Below are positions 38,836 through 47,335 of a stretch of 64,000 nt of DNA, piece by piece. A program made the translations under genes and the position numbers. This DNA comes from Halobellus captivus (GTDB lineage Archaea > Halobacteriota > Halobacteria > Halobacteriales > Haloferacaceae), in contig NZ_VJXQ01000001.1 in the NCBI RefSeq assembly GCF_007655485.1, forward strand, positions 1,025,442-1,089,441. Reading direction: 5' to 3'. The notes under the pieces were generated by a model. The model worked only from the letters and a program-made list of their open reading frames with translations. It searched no databases and was not told the origin of the DNA. Numbering within the stretch: position 1 is the first letter of the stretch; each line of letters begins with the position of its first letter.

Positions 38836-39735
38836 ATGGACACTCGCCGCGCGCTGCTCGTCGACGCCTTCGCCGCCGAACCGCTCTCCGGCAACGCCGC
38901 TGGCGTCGTTCCCGACGCGAGCGGCCTCTCGGGCGAACAGATGCAGGCGATCGCCCGCGAACTCGCCGTCAGCGAGACGGCGTTCCTCCTCCCCTCGGAA
39001 ACCGCCAATCGACGGCTCCGGTACTTCACGCCGCGACAGGAGGTCGACCTCTGTGGACACGCCACGATCGCCGCGCACGCGCACCTCCACGAGAGTGGCG
39101 CGATCGGTTCCGGAACGCACACCGTCGAGACGAACGTGGGCGATCTCGACGTCGAGATCGAATCTGACGGGACCGTCTGGATGACGCAGGATCGCCCCCG
39201 AGTCGAGCGCGTCGACGTCGACTACGATCGGGTCGGAAGCGCGCTCGGGATCGATCCCGCGGCGCTGCGAGATGTCGGTGCCGACGCGCCCGCGGCGGTC
39301 GCCTCGACCGGACTCCCGTTCCTTCTCGTGCCGGTGAACTTCCTGGAGAATCTCGGTTCGGCCGATCCGGACTCCTCGGCGGTCGAAGCGCTGGCCGCCG
39401 AGTACGAGGTCGCCGGGATCTACGCGTTCACCTTCGACGCGCTCGGTACCGACTCGACGCTGCACGCCCGCGCGTTCGCCTCGCCGGTCGGCATCGACGA
39501 GGACCCCGTGACGGGCACCGCGAGCGGCGCGTGCGGGGCGTACCTGCGCGAGGTCGGCGCGTTCGACGAGTTCCCCGAGGAGATGCGCTTCGAGCAGGGG
39601 CACTTTCTCGACCGGCCGGGCGAGGTTCGCGTCCGAGTCGCAGAGGAGGTGCGCGTGGGCGGGCGCGCGGTGACGTCGCTCGACGGGAATCTCGTCGTCC
39701 CACCGATCGAAGCCGACGACATTGTCGAGGCCTGA
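38836..39735 (+). CDS. PhzF-family isomerase/epimerase-like protein
   Basis: A 299-residue PhzF/DapF-fold protein. LLVDAFAAEPLSGNAAGVVP opens the family signature. The catalytic Glu lies in ELAVSETAFLLPS, near residue 48. YFTPRQEVDLCGHATIAAHA is the classic second motif, and GIDEDPVTGTASGACGAYL the third. PhzF proteins move a double bond or proton in substrates such as dihydro-hydroxyanthranilate; most members, like this one, have no known substrate. The ATG at 38836 is preceded by ACTTTTCAC at about 26 nt. There is no phenazine cluster nearby. Confidence 0.88.
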   Translation: MDTRRALLVDAFAAEPLSGNAAGVVPDASGLSGEQMQAIARELAVSETAFLLPSETANRRLRYFTPRQEVDLCGHATIAAHAHLHESGAIGSGTHTVETNVGDLDVEIESDGTVWMTQDRPRVERVDVDYDRVGSALGIDPAALRDVGADAPAAVASTGLPFLLVPVNFLENLGSADPDSSAVEALAAEYEVAGIYAFTFDALGTDSTLHARAFASPVGIDEDPVTGTASGACGAYLREVGAFDEFPEEMRFEQGHFLDRPGEVRVRVAEEVRVGGRAVTSLDGNLVVPPIEADDIVEA

Positions 39736-39812
39736 AGAAGGAGAAACAGCGAAGTTAGCCGAAGTACCGGGGATCCTCAGCCGAAATATCGAAATCGTCA
39801 GCCGATATACCG
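39736..39812 (-). repeat. Tandem copies of the PAC2 gene 3' end, each with its own stop
   Basis: Read on the minus strand, the gene ends CGGTATATCGGCTGA (RYIG, stop). The next units are CGATATTTCGGCTGA and CGGTACTTCGGCTAA, each spelling RYFG and a stop codon, with periods of 21 and 22 nt. Three consecutive copies of the same C-terminal tetrapeptide plus stop are therefore present; only the first is in the gene. Confidence 0.85.
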
Positions 39813-40556
39813 CAGGTCGTCGTCGGTCGGCATCCCCTGCTGTTGGTTCTGCATCTCCTGGATCTTCTCTGCGACCTCCTTCATCTCCTCGGCGCGCTCC
39901 TCGAGAGAGTCGTAGTCGACCTCGAATCCGACGACGGTTTCGAGGACTTCCAGGACTGCCTGCGCGCTCGTGGGATCGACGAGATAGCCGCTCGTCTCGC
40001 CCATCAGACAGGCGGCGGAGAGGCCGCGACGACCGCCGAGGCCCAGGAGGAGCCCGCTGACGCCGACGATGCCGCCCGCGGGTTCGCCCTCGCGGAACTC
40101 CACGCCCGCGTCTTCGAGCGCGTCGATCCCCCCCGCGTCGGCGACCGCGCCGAGCACGTCGGGTTCGTCGACGAGTTCGCCCGTGGGGACGCCGCCGAGC
40201 GCGTAGGCCGCGTCGATGTCGAACGATTCGGCGAGGTCGAGAAAGGCGTCCGTGATGTGGTAGTGCCCCGAGTGCGACTGCGCCTGGTGATCGCCGGTCA
40301 GCACGAGGAGGTCGCGCTCGCCAGCATCGACGGCGTGGAACTCCGCGCTCGCCAGGGAGGCGACGCCGTCGTCGTCGATGGCGACCTGCGGGGGGAACTC
40401 GTCGGCGTACACGCGCGCGACCAGCTCGGAGTCGAATTCCTCGAGGAGGTGCTCGGCGGCCAACTTCCCGACGTGACCGACGCCGGGGAGCCCCTCGATG
40501 AGCACCGGATCGCGGAGCGTCGGCTCTGCGAGCGTCTCGATCTCGATATGGTCCAT
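39798..40556 (-). CDS. PAC2-family protein (proteasome-assembly-chaperone-like)
   Basis: A 252-residue PAC2-fold protein. The N terminus has EGLPGVGHVGKLAAEHLLEE, the usual PAC2 opening, followed by DLLVLTGDHQAQSHSGHYHI and YALGGVPTGELVDEPDV. The glycine-rich VGVSGLLLGLGGRRGLSAAC and LMGETSGYLVDP complete the family pattern. The C-terminal 45 residues are a helix ending in MPTDDDLRYIG. Archaeal members are commonly encoded just after aIF2-alpha and Nop10, as here, with a 4-nt gap to nop10. Chaperoning of proteasome assembly is inferred from the eukaryotic homologue; the true archaeal role is open. Confidence 0.85.
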   Translation of the reverse strand: MDHIEIETLAEPTLRDPVLIEGLPGVGHVGKLAAEHLLEEFDSELVARVYADEFPPQVAIDDDGVASLASAEFHAVDAGERDLLVLTGDHQAQSHSGHYHITDAFLDLAESFDIDAAYALGGVPTGELVDEPDVLGAVADAGGIDALEDAGVEFREGEPAGGIVGVSGLLLGLGGRRGLSAACLMGETSGYLVDPTSAQAVLEVLETVVGFEVDYDSLEERAEEMKEVAEKIQEMQNQQQGMPTDDDLRYIG

Positions 40557-40560
40557 ACCC

Positions 40561-40743
40561 TCACTCGCGGCCGCGGCGTTTAAGAGCGCGTCGGTACTCG
40601 CCGTAGGCGTCCTCGGGGTCGAAGGGTGCGGGCGTGGAGTTTTCGGTGTCGCCGCCGCACTCCGGGCAGGTCGACGAGAGCGTGTACACCGGTCGGTCGT
40701 GGACGTCGCGCCAACGCGCACAGACTCGGATATCGGATTTCAC
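40561..40743 (-). CDS. nop10: H/ACA ribonucleoprotein subunit Nop10
   Basis: A 60-residue protein with the Nop10 layout. An N-terminal zinc ribbon half (KSDIRVCARW then TCPECGGDTENSTPAPF) is followed by a basic helix ending YRRALKRRGRE. Nop10 joins Cbf5, Gar1 and L7Ae in RNA-guided pseudouridylation of rRNA. CPECG and the P-x-P-F linker are conserved, while the first zinc-side cysteine pair is reduced to one Cys, as often in haloarchaea. It sits between aIF2-alpha and PAC2 in the standard archaeal order. Confidence 0.93.
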   Translation of the reverse strand: MKSDIRVCARWRDVHDRPVYTLSSTCPECGGDTENSTPAPFDPEDAYGEYRRALKRRGRE

Positions 40744-40749
40744 GGTCGA

Positions 40750-40785
40750 TTGCGGATGTTGCGGATGTTGCGAATGTTTCGGATG
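40750..40785 (-). repeat. 9-bp tandem repeat (four units) between aIF2a and nop10
   Basis: TTGCGGATG, TTGCGGATG, TTGCGAATG and TTTCGGATG follow each other without gaps. The array lies in the 71-nt leader of nop10, about 7 nt upstream of its start codon. Confidence 0.9.
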
Positions 40786-40814
40786 CGTAGAATGCTCGTA
40801 GTCGAATCGGAGAG

Positions 40815-41618
40815 TTATTCGTCGTCTTCGTGACGCTCGCGGTGGTACTCAGCGCTGCCGCCAACCGCCGAGATGGAATCACTCGCGCGACCTGCGGCCT
40901 CTTCGAGGGCATCCTCCGCAGTCTTGTAGTCGGGCGCGCGGACCTTGATCCGGTACTCCGGTGAGCCGACGTAGGTGACCTCCAGATCGATCTCTTCGGG
41001 GATGTCGTTCTCGTCACCCTCGGCCGCCTGCAGCGCCTCCTTGATCCGGTCGACGCCGTCGCCGGTCGGACAGCGGAGGTCGACGTAGCCCGTGACGTTC
41101 ACGTACGGAACCGAGACGTTTTCCCGCGCGGTCTGGACGATAGCCTCGATCTCTTCCTCGTCGAGGTCGACGTCTTCGAGCGCATCCGCGCCGTGGATTG
41201 CCGCGGCCTCGAAACTGTCGTAGAGCGACTCGAACTCCGCGAGGAGCGCGTTGGCGATCTCGCGGTATCGCTCGTCCGCGAGGTCCTCGCCGAAGGCGAC
41301 TTCCATCCAGTTGTCGGCCTTCTGCTCGTTCTTCCACTCCTGGATCTTGTCCTTGCGCTGGTGCTCGTTGACGTCTTTGATCGAGAGATCGATCTGCTGG
41401 GACCCCTCGTCGACGTCGAGCACCTTCGCCACGACGGTCTGCCCCACGCGGACGTGGTCGCGGACGTTCTTGATCCAGCCGCTGGCGACCTCGCTGATGT
41501 GACAGAGGCCGCGTTTGTCTTGGTACTCGTCGAGGTCGACGAAGACCCCGAAGTCCGTGATCTCGTCGACCTCGCCGACGACGAGCTCACCTGATTCAGG
41601 CCAACCGCTGTACTTCAT
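40815..41618 (-). CDS. tif2a: Translation initiation factor aIF2 subunit alpha
   Basis: A 267-residue protein. Residues 1-85 form an S1/OB RNA-binding domain ([20 protein letters not shown], then [15 protein letters not shown] and QIDLSIKDV). A helical middle domain and a C-terminal alpha/beta domain ([20 protein letters not shown]) follow. The loop that carries the phosphorylated Ser in eukaryotic eIF2-alpha is present in archaeal form (HISEV). With the beta and gamma subunits it brings initiator tRNA-Met to the ribosome; the initiator tRNA gene lies 5 kb downstream. It belongs to the rpl44e-rps27e-tif2a-nop10 cluster. Confidence 0.95.
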   Translation of the reverse strand: MKYSGWPESGELVVGEVDEITDFGVFVDLDEYQDKRGLCHISEVASGWIKNVRDHVRVGQTVVAKVLDVDEGSQQIDLSIKDVNEHQRKDKIQEWKNEQKADNWMEVAFGEDLADERYREIANALLAEFESLYDSFEAAAIHGADALEDVDLDEEEIEAIVQTARENVSVPYVNVTGYVDLRCPTGDGVDRIKEALQAAEGDENDIPEEIDLEVTYVGSPEYRIKVRAPDYKTAEDALEEAAGRASDSISAVGGSAEYHRERHEDDE

Positions 41619-41642
41619 ATATTGAACCCTCCAAACGGAGAC

Positions 41643-41828
41643 TTACGCCTCGGCCGAGCGTCGCTCGACCGTTTCGACGACCTCGCCGTGAATCTCGGCG
41701 TCGCCGCCGGTCGGCGTCGCGAGCGTGGTGCCGCACACGGCGCAGTTGACTGTCGTCGAGGCCTTCCCGAAGACGACCTGTTCGTTGTCGCAGTCCGGAC
41801 ACTGAACGCGGTAGAAGTTTCCTGCCAT
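41643..41828 (-). CDS. rps27e: 30S ribosomal protein S27e
   Basis: A 61-residue protein beginning MAGNFYRVQCPDC, with the four-cysteine zinc finger CPDC and CAVCG about 18 residues apart. It ends in the acidic stretch typical of halophiles. The upstream gene for L44e ends 3 nt before the start. The ATG at 41828 was chosen because the earlier in-frame ATG adds residues absent from the family. Confidence 0.95.
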   Translation of the reverse strand: MAGNFYRVQCPDCDNEQVVFGKASTTVNCAVCGTTLATPTGGDAEIHGEVVETVERRSAEA

Positions 41829-41830
41829 CG

Positions 41831-42112
41831 TTACTCCTGGAACGTGAGGCGGCCCGCGCGCCATCCTTCTCGCATATGCGCCTTACCGCAGTCCGAGCAG
41901 ATGTACTTCAGGTGCGTCTTCTTCGTGGGCTTGTCGCCACCGGGCACCTTCGAGAACTTCCCGGCGTTCCCGATGACCGCCTTGTTGCGGCGGGTCTGTC
42001 GGGCGTTCCACTTCATTCCCGTCGAGCGGCCCGACCGGACCTTCTCGACCTCGTGCTCGTGATGCCCGTCGCAGTTCGGGCAGTACGTGTTGAATCGGCG
42101 TGGCATTTCCAT
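41831..42112 (-). CDS. rpl44e: 50S ribosomal protein L44e
   Basis: A 93-residue ribosomal protein starting [20 protein letters not shown]. The zinc-binding CPNC and CSDCGKAH pairs enclose the basic core ([20 protein letters not shown]). It sits near the E site of the large subunit. The start at 42112 follows family length; the next Met is only two codons later. It is the first gene of the leftward translation cluster. Confidence 0.95.
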   Translation of the reverse strand: MEMPRRFNTYCPNCDGHHEHEVEKVRSGRSTGMKWNARQTRRNKAVIGNAGKFSKVPGGDKPTKKTHLKYICSDCGKAHMREGWRAGRLTFQE

Positions 42113-42318
42113 AGATATCGACCTTGTGCCTGTTTCGACATCGCCAGTTAAAACCCGTTTGGTTCGGATCGACGCCGCCGACCGCGTTCCCCCGGCCTCG
42201 GGCCTGTGGTGCGGGTTCGTGTCACACACGTCGGGTGCCCACCGCGCTCGAATTCGAGACGCGCACCCGTCGAGCCGTCTCCGAAGCGATTAAGCCCCGA
42301 CTGAGCAAACGGGCTCGT

Positions 42319-42576
42319 ATGAAGAAGGTCATCATCCGCGGGGATCCCGGCATCGGACGCGGCGCGACCATCGAAGTCGACGGCGAAGAAGTGATCTGCT
42401 TCGGCATCGACCGCCAGAGCGACTACCACGGTGCCGATCGACCGCAGCTGTGGTGCACCGTCGGCACCGAGGACGAACGCGAGACGTTCGAGAAACGAGA
42501 GTTCGTCCCCCACTTCCTCGACGTCGTCGCCGTCGACGCCGAGGCCGTGACCGTCGTCGAAGAGCGCGGCGCGTAG
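42319..42576 (+). CDS. Small conserved haloarchaeal protein (HAH_0734 family)
   Basis: An 85-residue protein beginning MKKVIIRGDPGIGRGATIEV, with VICFGIDRQSDYHGADRPQL in the middle and a strand-rich C terminus. It is found widely in haloarchaea at this position, next to the L44e gene, by recollection. CGATTAAG near 42288-42294 fits a leaderless start at 42319. The function is unknown; the size and folding pattern resemble small beta-barrel proteins. Confidence 0.8.
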   Translation: MKKVIIRGDPGIGRGATIEVDGEEVICFGIDRQSDYHGADRPQLWCTVGTEDERETFEKREFVPHFLDVVAVDAEAVTVVEERGA

Positions 42577-42599
42577 CGTCCCGATCGTACGAACTGATT

Positions 42600-45068
42600 T
42601 TAGTCGGCGTCGAGCGCGTCGAGATCGACCTCGTAGATCGTCACGTCGCCGGACCGGTGAGCGACCGAGATCGCCTCGGATCCGAACGACACCGAGCCGT
42701 AGCGGGCGCGCTCGTTCGGCCCGACCCAGACGTATCGCACCTCGTACTCGGCGAGCAGCGCCGCCCGTTCCGACTCCGATCCCGCGTACATCGCGTCGAC
42801 GTCGCGAACGCGCTCCGCGTACGCCGTCTCGCCGCGGTAGCCGATCTCGTGTTGCCACCCGGCGACGGTCGGCACGCCCGTGAGGCTCGACGCGGGATTG
42901 GCGTGCCAACTGTACATCGCCCGCGGCCGCTCGTCGCCAGCGGCGTACCCGAGCGTCCCCGGCGCTTCGAGCATCGTCGGCTGACCGGCCCTATCGTCGA
43001 TCCACACGATGGCCGCCGCCTGCTCGGGGTGGTCGGTCCCGACGAACTGCGTCGCGTCCAGTGTCGGGCCGCCAGCGGGGCGCTGCTCGAAGTGGGCACC
43101 GAGCGCGAGCACGCCGTAAACGCTCGTCGACGCGACGAGCGCGAGCGCGAGCGCGACGACGGCGATGACGCGGAGCGTGTCGGTAGTCGAGCGACCTTCC
43201 TGAGCAGTATCAGAATCGGAGCCCCTCCGGACGGCGACGCGGGACGCCGTATCGAGAACCAACCCCGACAGCGCCGCGCCCATCGCCGTGCCCCAGAACA
43301 CCCACACCTGCGAGTACGTCTTGAACACGGTGTTCATCCGGCCCGGTCCGGCCTGCTCGTTGACGTACACCAGTTCGACGATTGTGACCAATCCGGCTCC
43401 GGCGACGACGAGGACGGCCTCGTAGCCGACCGACTCCGCGGTTCGGAGCCCGACCCACGCGAGGACGAGAAGCGGCACCGACACCGCGAGCGCGGCGAAG
43501 CCGATCTGTACCCCCACGACCGCGGCGACGACGACGCCAGCGAGGAGGACCCACGGTCGATCGATACGGAGCCTCGTGAGAAGGTACCCGCCGAGACCGA
43601 CGACGAACGCGCCGTGGACGAAAAGCAGCGCGCCGAGCCCGCTACGCATCTCCGGCCCGAGGAGGTCGAGCGAGCGCTCGCCCCCGCCCGCGGCCGCGCC
43701 GAGGAGGAACGGCGAGGCGAGGACGGCGGCGACGGCGGCCGCGACGCCCGCGACGACGAGCGAGGCGGCGAGGCGGTCGATCTCGCTTCGCGCTCCGAGG
43801 GTTCCGAGTCGCCGTCGACTACCGGCCGAATTCGGCAGCCACGAGCGCGACAGAGACGACCGCGGCAGCAGCGACCACGCGTCGGCGCGCGCGAACAGCG
43901 CGGCCAACCAGCCGAGCGCGAGCACGCTCGGAAAGCTCCACGTGCTCTGGACGGCCTGCCACGCGCCGAGAACCGGAATCGCCGCGAAGAGGAGGGCGCG
44001 TCGCCGTCGGAGCTCGGACTCCGGCGTTCGGTAGTACGCGTACCCGACCGCCGCCGCCAACAGAAGCGTCGGCGTGCCCATCATGTGCGCGTGGAGGTCA
44101 CCGTTGAGCCACGCGAAGAGCGGGAACTCGTTGATCGTCCCCGAAATCACCCGGGAAGCGTCCCAGTAGCTGAACGACGCGGTTCCGCCGAGGAGTCCCT
44201 CGACGGTGTAGTCCGTCCGCCCCGCGACGAACTCCGCGGTCCTCCGGCGAAGCGGTTCCGGAAGCCGACCCACCAGGAGCCGACCGGCGGTGACGAGATT
44301 GCTCGCCAAGCCGACGAAGAAAACCGCGAGCGCGCCCGCGACGCGCCGTCGGAGCTTCGGATCGGCGAATCGTCCTCGAAAGTCACCGAGGCGTCCTTCT
44401 TCCAGATCGGAAGGTCGTCCACCGGCGGATCGAACCCGATCCGCATCGATCGCGCCCGCCAGCTCGAACGCCGCGGTGACGAGCGAGGCGTAGAACCCCG
44501 CGAGCGCGAGGTTGTACGCGAATTTCGGCGGCGTCGCCGTCAGCCAACCGAGCAGCGTCGCCGTCAGGTGGCCGCCGTAGTAGTACTTCACCGGTTCGTT
44601 CGCGAACCAGAAGTCCTCCGGCGGCAGGACCGGCGATCTGGCGAGCGTCTTCAGTAGGCCGAAGTCGAGGAACTTCTCCCCCCCGCCGGGATGGACGGCC
44701 GGATCGACCGCGCGGATCGCGACGAGGAGCGCGAACGAGAGCAGAAAGACCGCGGCCGCGTCGGTCGCGGCGTCGACGTCCATATCGACCGCGAGATGTA
44801 CCTTACCCTCCCGGAGCGCGTCGAAATCCAGCCCGGCGAGCACGCTGGCGGACAGGAGCGTCAGAACCCCCCCGAAGAGCGCGATCGGCCCCCAGGTCAC
44901 CTGGCCGATCCAGTAGGCGGGGAGACTGAGGACGACGAGCGATGCAGGGATGGCGAGGCCCGCACCCCGGCCGGTGCTCCGCGGAAGCAACCGGGCGACC
45001 AGCGGCATTCCCAGTGCGAAGAGGGCGAAATAGAGGACCAGCCAGCGGGCGGCGAGGGCGTACTCCAT
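42600..45068 (-). CDS. DUF2298 large membrane protein
   Basis: An 822-residue polytopic membrane protein with about 18-20 hydrophobic helices. It fits the YYY/DUF2298 family of presumed glycosyltransferase-C-like enzymes. LLKTLARSPVLPPEDFWFAN and VKYYYGGHLTATLLGWLT are the conserved first-loop segments (PPEDxWxxxxxxxYYYxGH). FPLFAWLNGDLHAHMMGTP contains the acidic GDLHxH motif expected at the active site. A C-terminal soluble part with QFVGTDHPEQAAAIVW and VRYVWVGPNERARYG faces outward. It is divergent from a polyprenol-type glycosyltransferase and GtrA, pointing to lipid-linked sugar metabolism. The ATG at 45068 replaces an upstream start that adds 37 basic residues. Confidence 0.85.
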   Translation of the reverse strand: MEYALAARWLVLYFALFALGMPLVARLLPRSTGRGAGLAIPASLVVLSLPAYWIGQVTWGPIALFGGVLTLLSASVLAGLDFDALREGKVHLAVDMDVDAATDAAAVFLLSFALLVAIRAVDPAVHPGGGEKFLDFGLLKTLARSPVLPPEDFWFANEPVKYYYGGHLTATLLGWLTATPPKFAYNLALAGFYASLVTAAFELAGAIDADRVRSAGGRPSDLEEGRLGDFRGRFADPKLRRRVAGALAVFFVGLASNLVTAGRLLVGRLPEPLRRRTAEFVAGRTDYTVEGLLGGTASFSYWDASRVISGTINEFPLFAWLNGDLHAHMMGTPTLLLAAAVGYAYYRTPESELRRRRALLFAAIPVLGAWQAVQSTWSFPSVLALGWLAALFARADAWSLLPRSSLSRSWLPNSAGSRRRLGTLGARSEIDRLAASLVVAGVAAAVAAVLASPFLLGAAAGGGERSLDLLGPEMRSGLGALLFVHGAFVVGLGGYLLTRLRIDRPWVLLAGVVVAAVVGVQIGFAALAVSVPLLVLAWVGLRTAESVGYEAVLVVAGAGLVTIVELVYVNEQAGPGRMNTVFKTYSQVWVFWGTAMGAALSGLVLDTASRVAVRRGSDSDTAQEGRSTTDTLRVIAVVALALALVASTSVYGVLALGAHFEQRPAGGPTLDATQFVGTDHPEQAAAIVWIDDRAGQPTMLEAPGTLGYAAGDERPRAMYSWHANPASSLTGVPTVAGWQHEIGYRGETAYAERVRDVDAMYAGSESERAALLAEYEVRYVWVGPNERARYGSVSFGSEAISVAHRSGDVTIYEVDLDALDAD

Positions 45069-45202
45069 TCTTCGTGTTGACCGACCGAGAGCCCGAGACA
45101 TACCTTTTGTGATGCGCCGAACGGCCGTTCGGACGCCCGCCCGCGGCGCGATACCGATCGGTAGCGGTTCGTTTTTCACGCAGAAGCGGGTATCCAGTGG
45201 TG

Positions 45203-46015
45203 ATGAATCGTCCCGTCGGGATCGTCGTCCCCGCCTACCGGCCCGATCCCGAACGTCTCGGCGGCTACCTCCACGCGCTCGCAGAACGGCTCGACCCGGC
45301 GGTGATCCGCGTCGAACTCGACGCCCCGCAGTCGGAGCTCCGCGAGCGACTCGGTGAGCTACCCGACTGCGTCGAGATCGCCACCGCCGCTGCGCGGCGC
45401 GGGAAGGGGACGGCGATCACCGCCGGGTTCGAGGCGCTCGCCGACGACGTGGCGGTTCTGGCCTTCGCCGACGCCGACGGCAGCACGCCCGCGGCGTCGT
45501 TCGCGTCCGTCGTCGACGCCGTTGTTTCGGGCGATGCGGACCTCGCGACGGGTTCGCGTCGACACCCAAACGCAGACGTGGCGTCGCACCAGACCTTCGC
45601 GCGCCGCCGACTCGGCGACGGGTTCGCGTGGCTGGCCCGGCGCTTCCTCGATGAACAGCTCTACGACTACCAGTGCGGCGCGAAGGCGCTCACGGTCGAG
45701 GCGTGGCGCGGCATCCGGACGCACCTCTACGAACCGGGATTCGCCTGGGACATCGAACTCGTCGCCGTCGCTGGCGCGCTCGACTGCCGGATCGCGGAGA
45801 TACCAGTCCGCTGGGAGGATCGCCCCGGATCGACCGTTTCGACCGTGGGAACGACCCTTCGGCTCGCGCGCGCGCTGCTGACTTCGCGTCACCGAGCGCG
45901 ACTGATCCGCGAGGACCGCGTCCACGAACTGCTCGACGCTCGCAGCGGGAACGAACCGTCGCTCGTCGATCGGCTCGCGGCGATGGAGACGTCGGACGCC
46001 GTCGAGGCCGACTGA
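45203..46015 (+). CDS. Family 2 glycosyltransferase (dolichol-phosphate-sugar synthase-like)
   Basis: A 270-residue GT-A fold enzyme. PVGIVVPAYRPDPERLGGYL starts the nucleotide-binding half. RRGKGTAITAGFEAL and LAFADADGSTPAASFASVVD contain the metal-binding DAD motif. DLATGSRRHPNADV and QLYDYQCGAKALTVEAWR follow the GT2 dolichol-phosphate mannosyltransferase pattern (QxGxK). It lacks membrane helices of its own, but the GtrA-like gene starts one base after its stop codon and may provide the membrane partner. The product is probably a polyprenyl-phosphate sugar used for glycosylation. Confidence 0.85.
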   Translation: MNRPVGIVVPAYRPDPERLGGYLHALAERLDPAVIRVELDAPQSELRERLGELPDCVEIATAAARRGKGTAITAGFEALADDVAVLAFADADGSTPAASFASVVDAVVSGDADLATGSRRHPNADVASHQTFARRRLGDGFAWLARRFLDEQLYDYQCGAKALTVEAWRGIRTHLYEPGFAWDIELVAVAGALDCRIAEIPVRWEDRPGSTVSTVGTTLRLARALLTSRHRARLIREDRVHELLDARSGNEPSLVDRLAAMETSDAVEAD

Positions 46016-46465
46016 ATGGTCCGCGAAACGGTCAACGCGCTGGCCTCGGGCGTCCGGTTCGGGAAGTTCGCCTCCGTCGGCGCGATCGGTGCCGTCTTCG
46101 ATATGACCACCACGACGGCGCTCATCGTCGGCTTCGGCGTCCTCGGCGAGTACGCGAAGCTCGTCGGCGCGGAGGTCGCGATCGTGGTGATGTTCGCGAT
46201 CAACGAGCGCTGGACGTTTTCGGAGCTGGGCAAACCGGGGCGTATTCCGACGCTGAAGCGGTTTCTGCGTTCGAACCTCGTCCGCAGCGGCGGGCTCGCG
46301 GTCCAGTTTCTGATCGTCCGCGGACTCCGCCAACTCGACGTTTCAGTCCACCTGTTCGGCTTCGACCTCTGGCAGTTGATTCCGATCCCGATCGCGATCG
46401 GCGCGTCGATGTTCCTGAACTACGTCGCAGAGAGCCTGCTCACCTGGCGCGTCACCCGATCCTGA
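46016..46465 (+). CDS. GtrA-like membrane protein
   Basis: A 149-residue protein with four hydrophobic helices. FGKFASVGAIGAVFDMTTTT and AEVAIVVMFAINERWTFSEL match the GtrA pattern (R-x-x-x-V-G and a conserved N-x-x-W-x-F). WQLIPIPIAIGASMFLNYVA carries the second conserved Asn. GtrA-like proteins help flip or position polyprenyl-linked sugars in the membrane. Its start codon directly adjoins the stop codon of the preceding glycosyltransferase gene, so the two act together. Confidence 0.88.
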   Translation: MVRETVNALASGVRFGKFASVGAIGAVFDMTTTTALIVGFGVLGEYAKLVGAEVAIVVMFAINERWTFSELGKPGRIPTLKRFLRSNLVRSGGLAVQFLIVRGLRQLDVSVHLFGFDLWQLIPIPIAIGASMFLNYVAESLLTWRVTRS

Positions 46466-46534
46466 CCGAGTGGGAAATTGCCACACTGCGGGCGAAACAC
46501 AATCCTTAACCGTCACCCCAGGCTTCGTTTTGGT

Positions 46535-46609
46535 AGCGGGATGGGATAGCCAGGAGATTCCGCCGGGCTCATAACCCGGAGATCGGTAGTTCAAATCTAC
46601 CTCCCGCTA
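46535..46609 (+). tRNA. Initiator tRNA-Met (anticodon CAT)
   Basis: A 75-nt cloverleaf. The acceptor AGCGGGA pairs with TCCCGCT, so the first pair is A-T, and the anticodon stem has the GGG/CCC run (CCGGG CTCATAA CCCGG). Both are initiator features. The T arm is GGTAG TTCAAAT CTACC. An AATCCTTAACC box lies 30-35 nt upstream. Confidence 0.93.
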
Positions 46610-46755
46610 TGTTCTTACTGAACTCACATCACGAGGCGTCGTGTCGCCGAGCGAGCCGTGGGTTCGGTAGCATAGCGACGGGGAGATTTGAATGAGGGAG
46701 CGTCGTGAACGGAGTGAGCAGAGAGACCGTCGTTCAACTCTACCTCCGCTACTTC
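46610..46755 (+). repeat. Initiator-tRNA tail element with duplicated tRNA 3' end
   Basis: It has the same layout as behind tRNA-Gly. There is an inverted repeat CACGA-GGCG-TCGTG at 46630-46643 and an inverted T-arm piece GAGATTTGAAT at 46683-46693. A GTGAACGGAGTGAGCAG stretch follows, then a second copy of the tRNA 3' end at 46732-46751 (GTTCAACTCTACCTCCGCTA). That copy matches 46589-46609 with one change and one missing base. Confidence 0.8.
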
Positions 46756-46885
46756 TCAAATATTCACCTTCAAAACGGCTCGTTTGACCGTTGAGGACCG
46801 AATTTTCGAGATAGGTGACAACAAATGTGCCGAGGAGCGCAGCGAGCAACGATGAGAAACCGGTAGCAACAGTTCCGAACCGCGC

Positions 46886-47296
46886 TCAAAAATCGATGCG
46901 ACCGCCCGAGGAGAGGTCTCGCTCCTCGGAGAGCCCCTCCGCTGCCGAATCCCACTCGTCGTCGGTGAGATACACCGCGCCGTTTTCGACGGTCACCGCG
47001 AAGGTGTCGAGGACGGCCCCCTCGCACGGTCCGAAGTCGCAGACGCCGCTTTCCCTCTCGAAGGTCGCGCCGTGTTTCTGGCAGACGATCTCACCGTTTC
47101 TGACGAGCGCGCTCGATCCCTTATCGAGTCTGACGTCCCGCCAGTGCGGACAGTAGTTCGTGAACGCAGCGACACTGCCGTCGTCGAGACGCGTGAGCAG
47201 CCCCTCGGTCGTCTCGAATCCGGACTTCGCGGTGAACACGACCGTCTCCTCTGCGGTGACCTCGTCTGCCGCGACGATGCGACGCTCCTCGTTCAT
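46886..47296 (-). CDS. Rieske-type [2Fe-2S] ferredoxin-like protein
   Basis: A 136-residue protein with one Rieske domain. The cluster ligands are in NYCPHWRDVRL and IVCQKHGATFERESG (C-x-H and C-x-x-H, 18 residues apart), near residues 49-69. PCEGAVLDTFAVTVENGAVY is the usual Rieske end. There is no membrane anchor and no oxygenase domain. It is probably a soluble electron carrier; no dioxygenase gene is adjacent, so the partner is unknown. Confidence 0.88.
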   Translation of the reverse strand: MNEERRIVAADEVTAEETVVFTAKSGFETTEGLLTRLDDGSVAAFTNYCPHWRDVRLDKGSSALVRNGEIVCQKHGATFERESGVCDFGPCEGAVLDTFAVTVENGAVYLTDDEWDSAAEGLSEERDLSSGGRIDF

Positions 47297-47335
47297 AGCC
47301 CGCGTTCGCGGTCGGCCCGTTCAAGCGTGACGGTT

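Noticed and set aside
42450..44657. 735-codon plus-strand frame opposite the DUF2298 gene
   Set aside because: Arg/Asp/Glu-rich antisense shadow; the minus strand has a consistent membrane protein.
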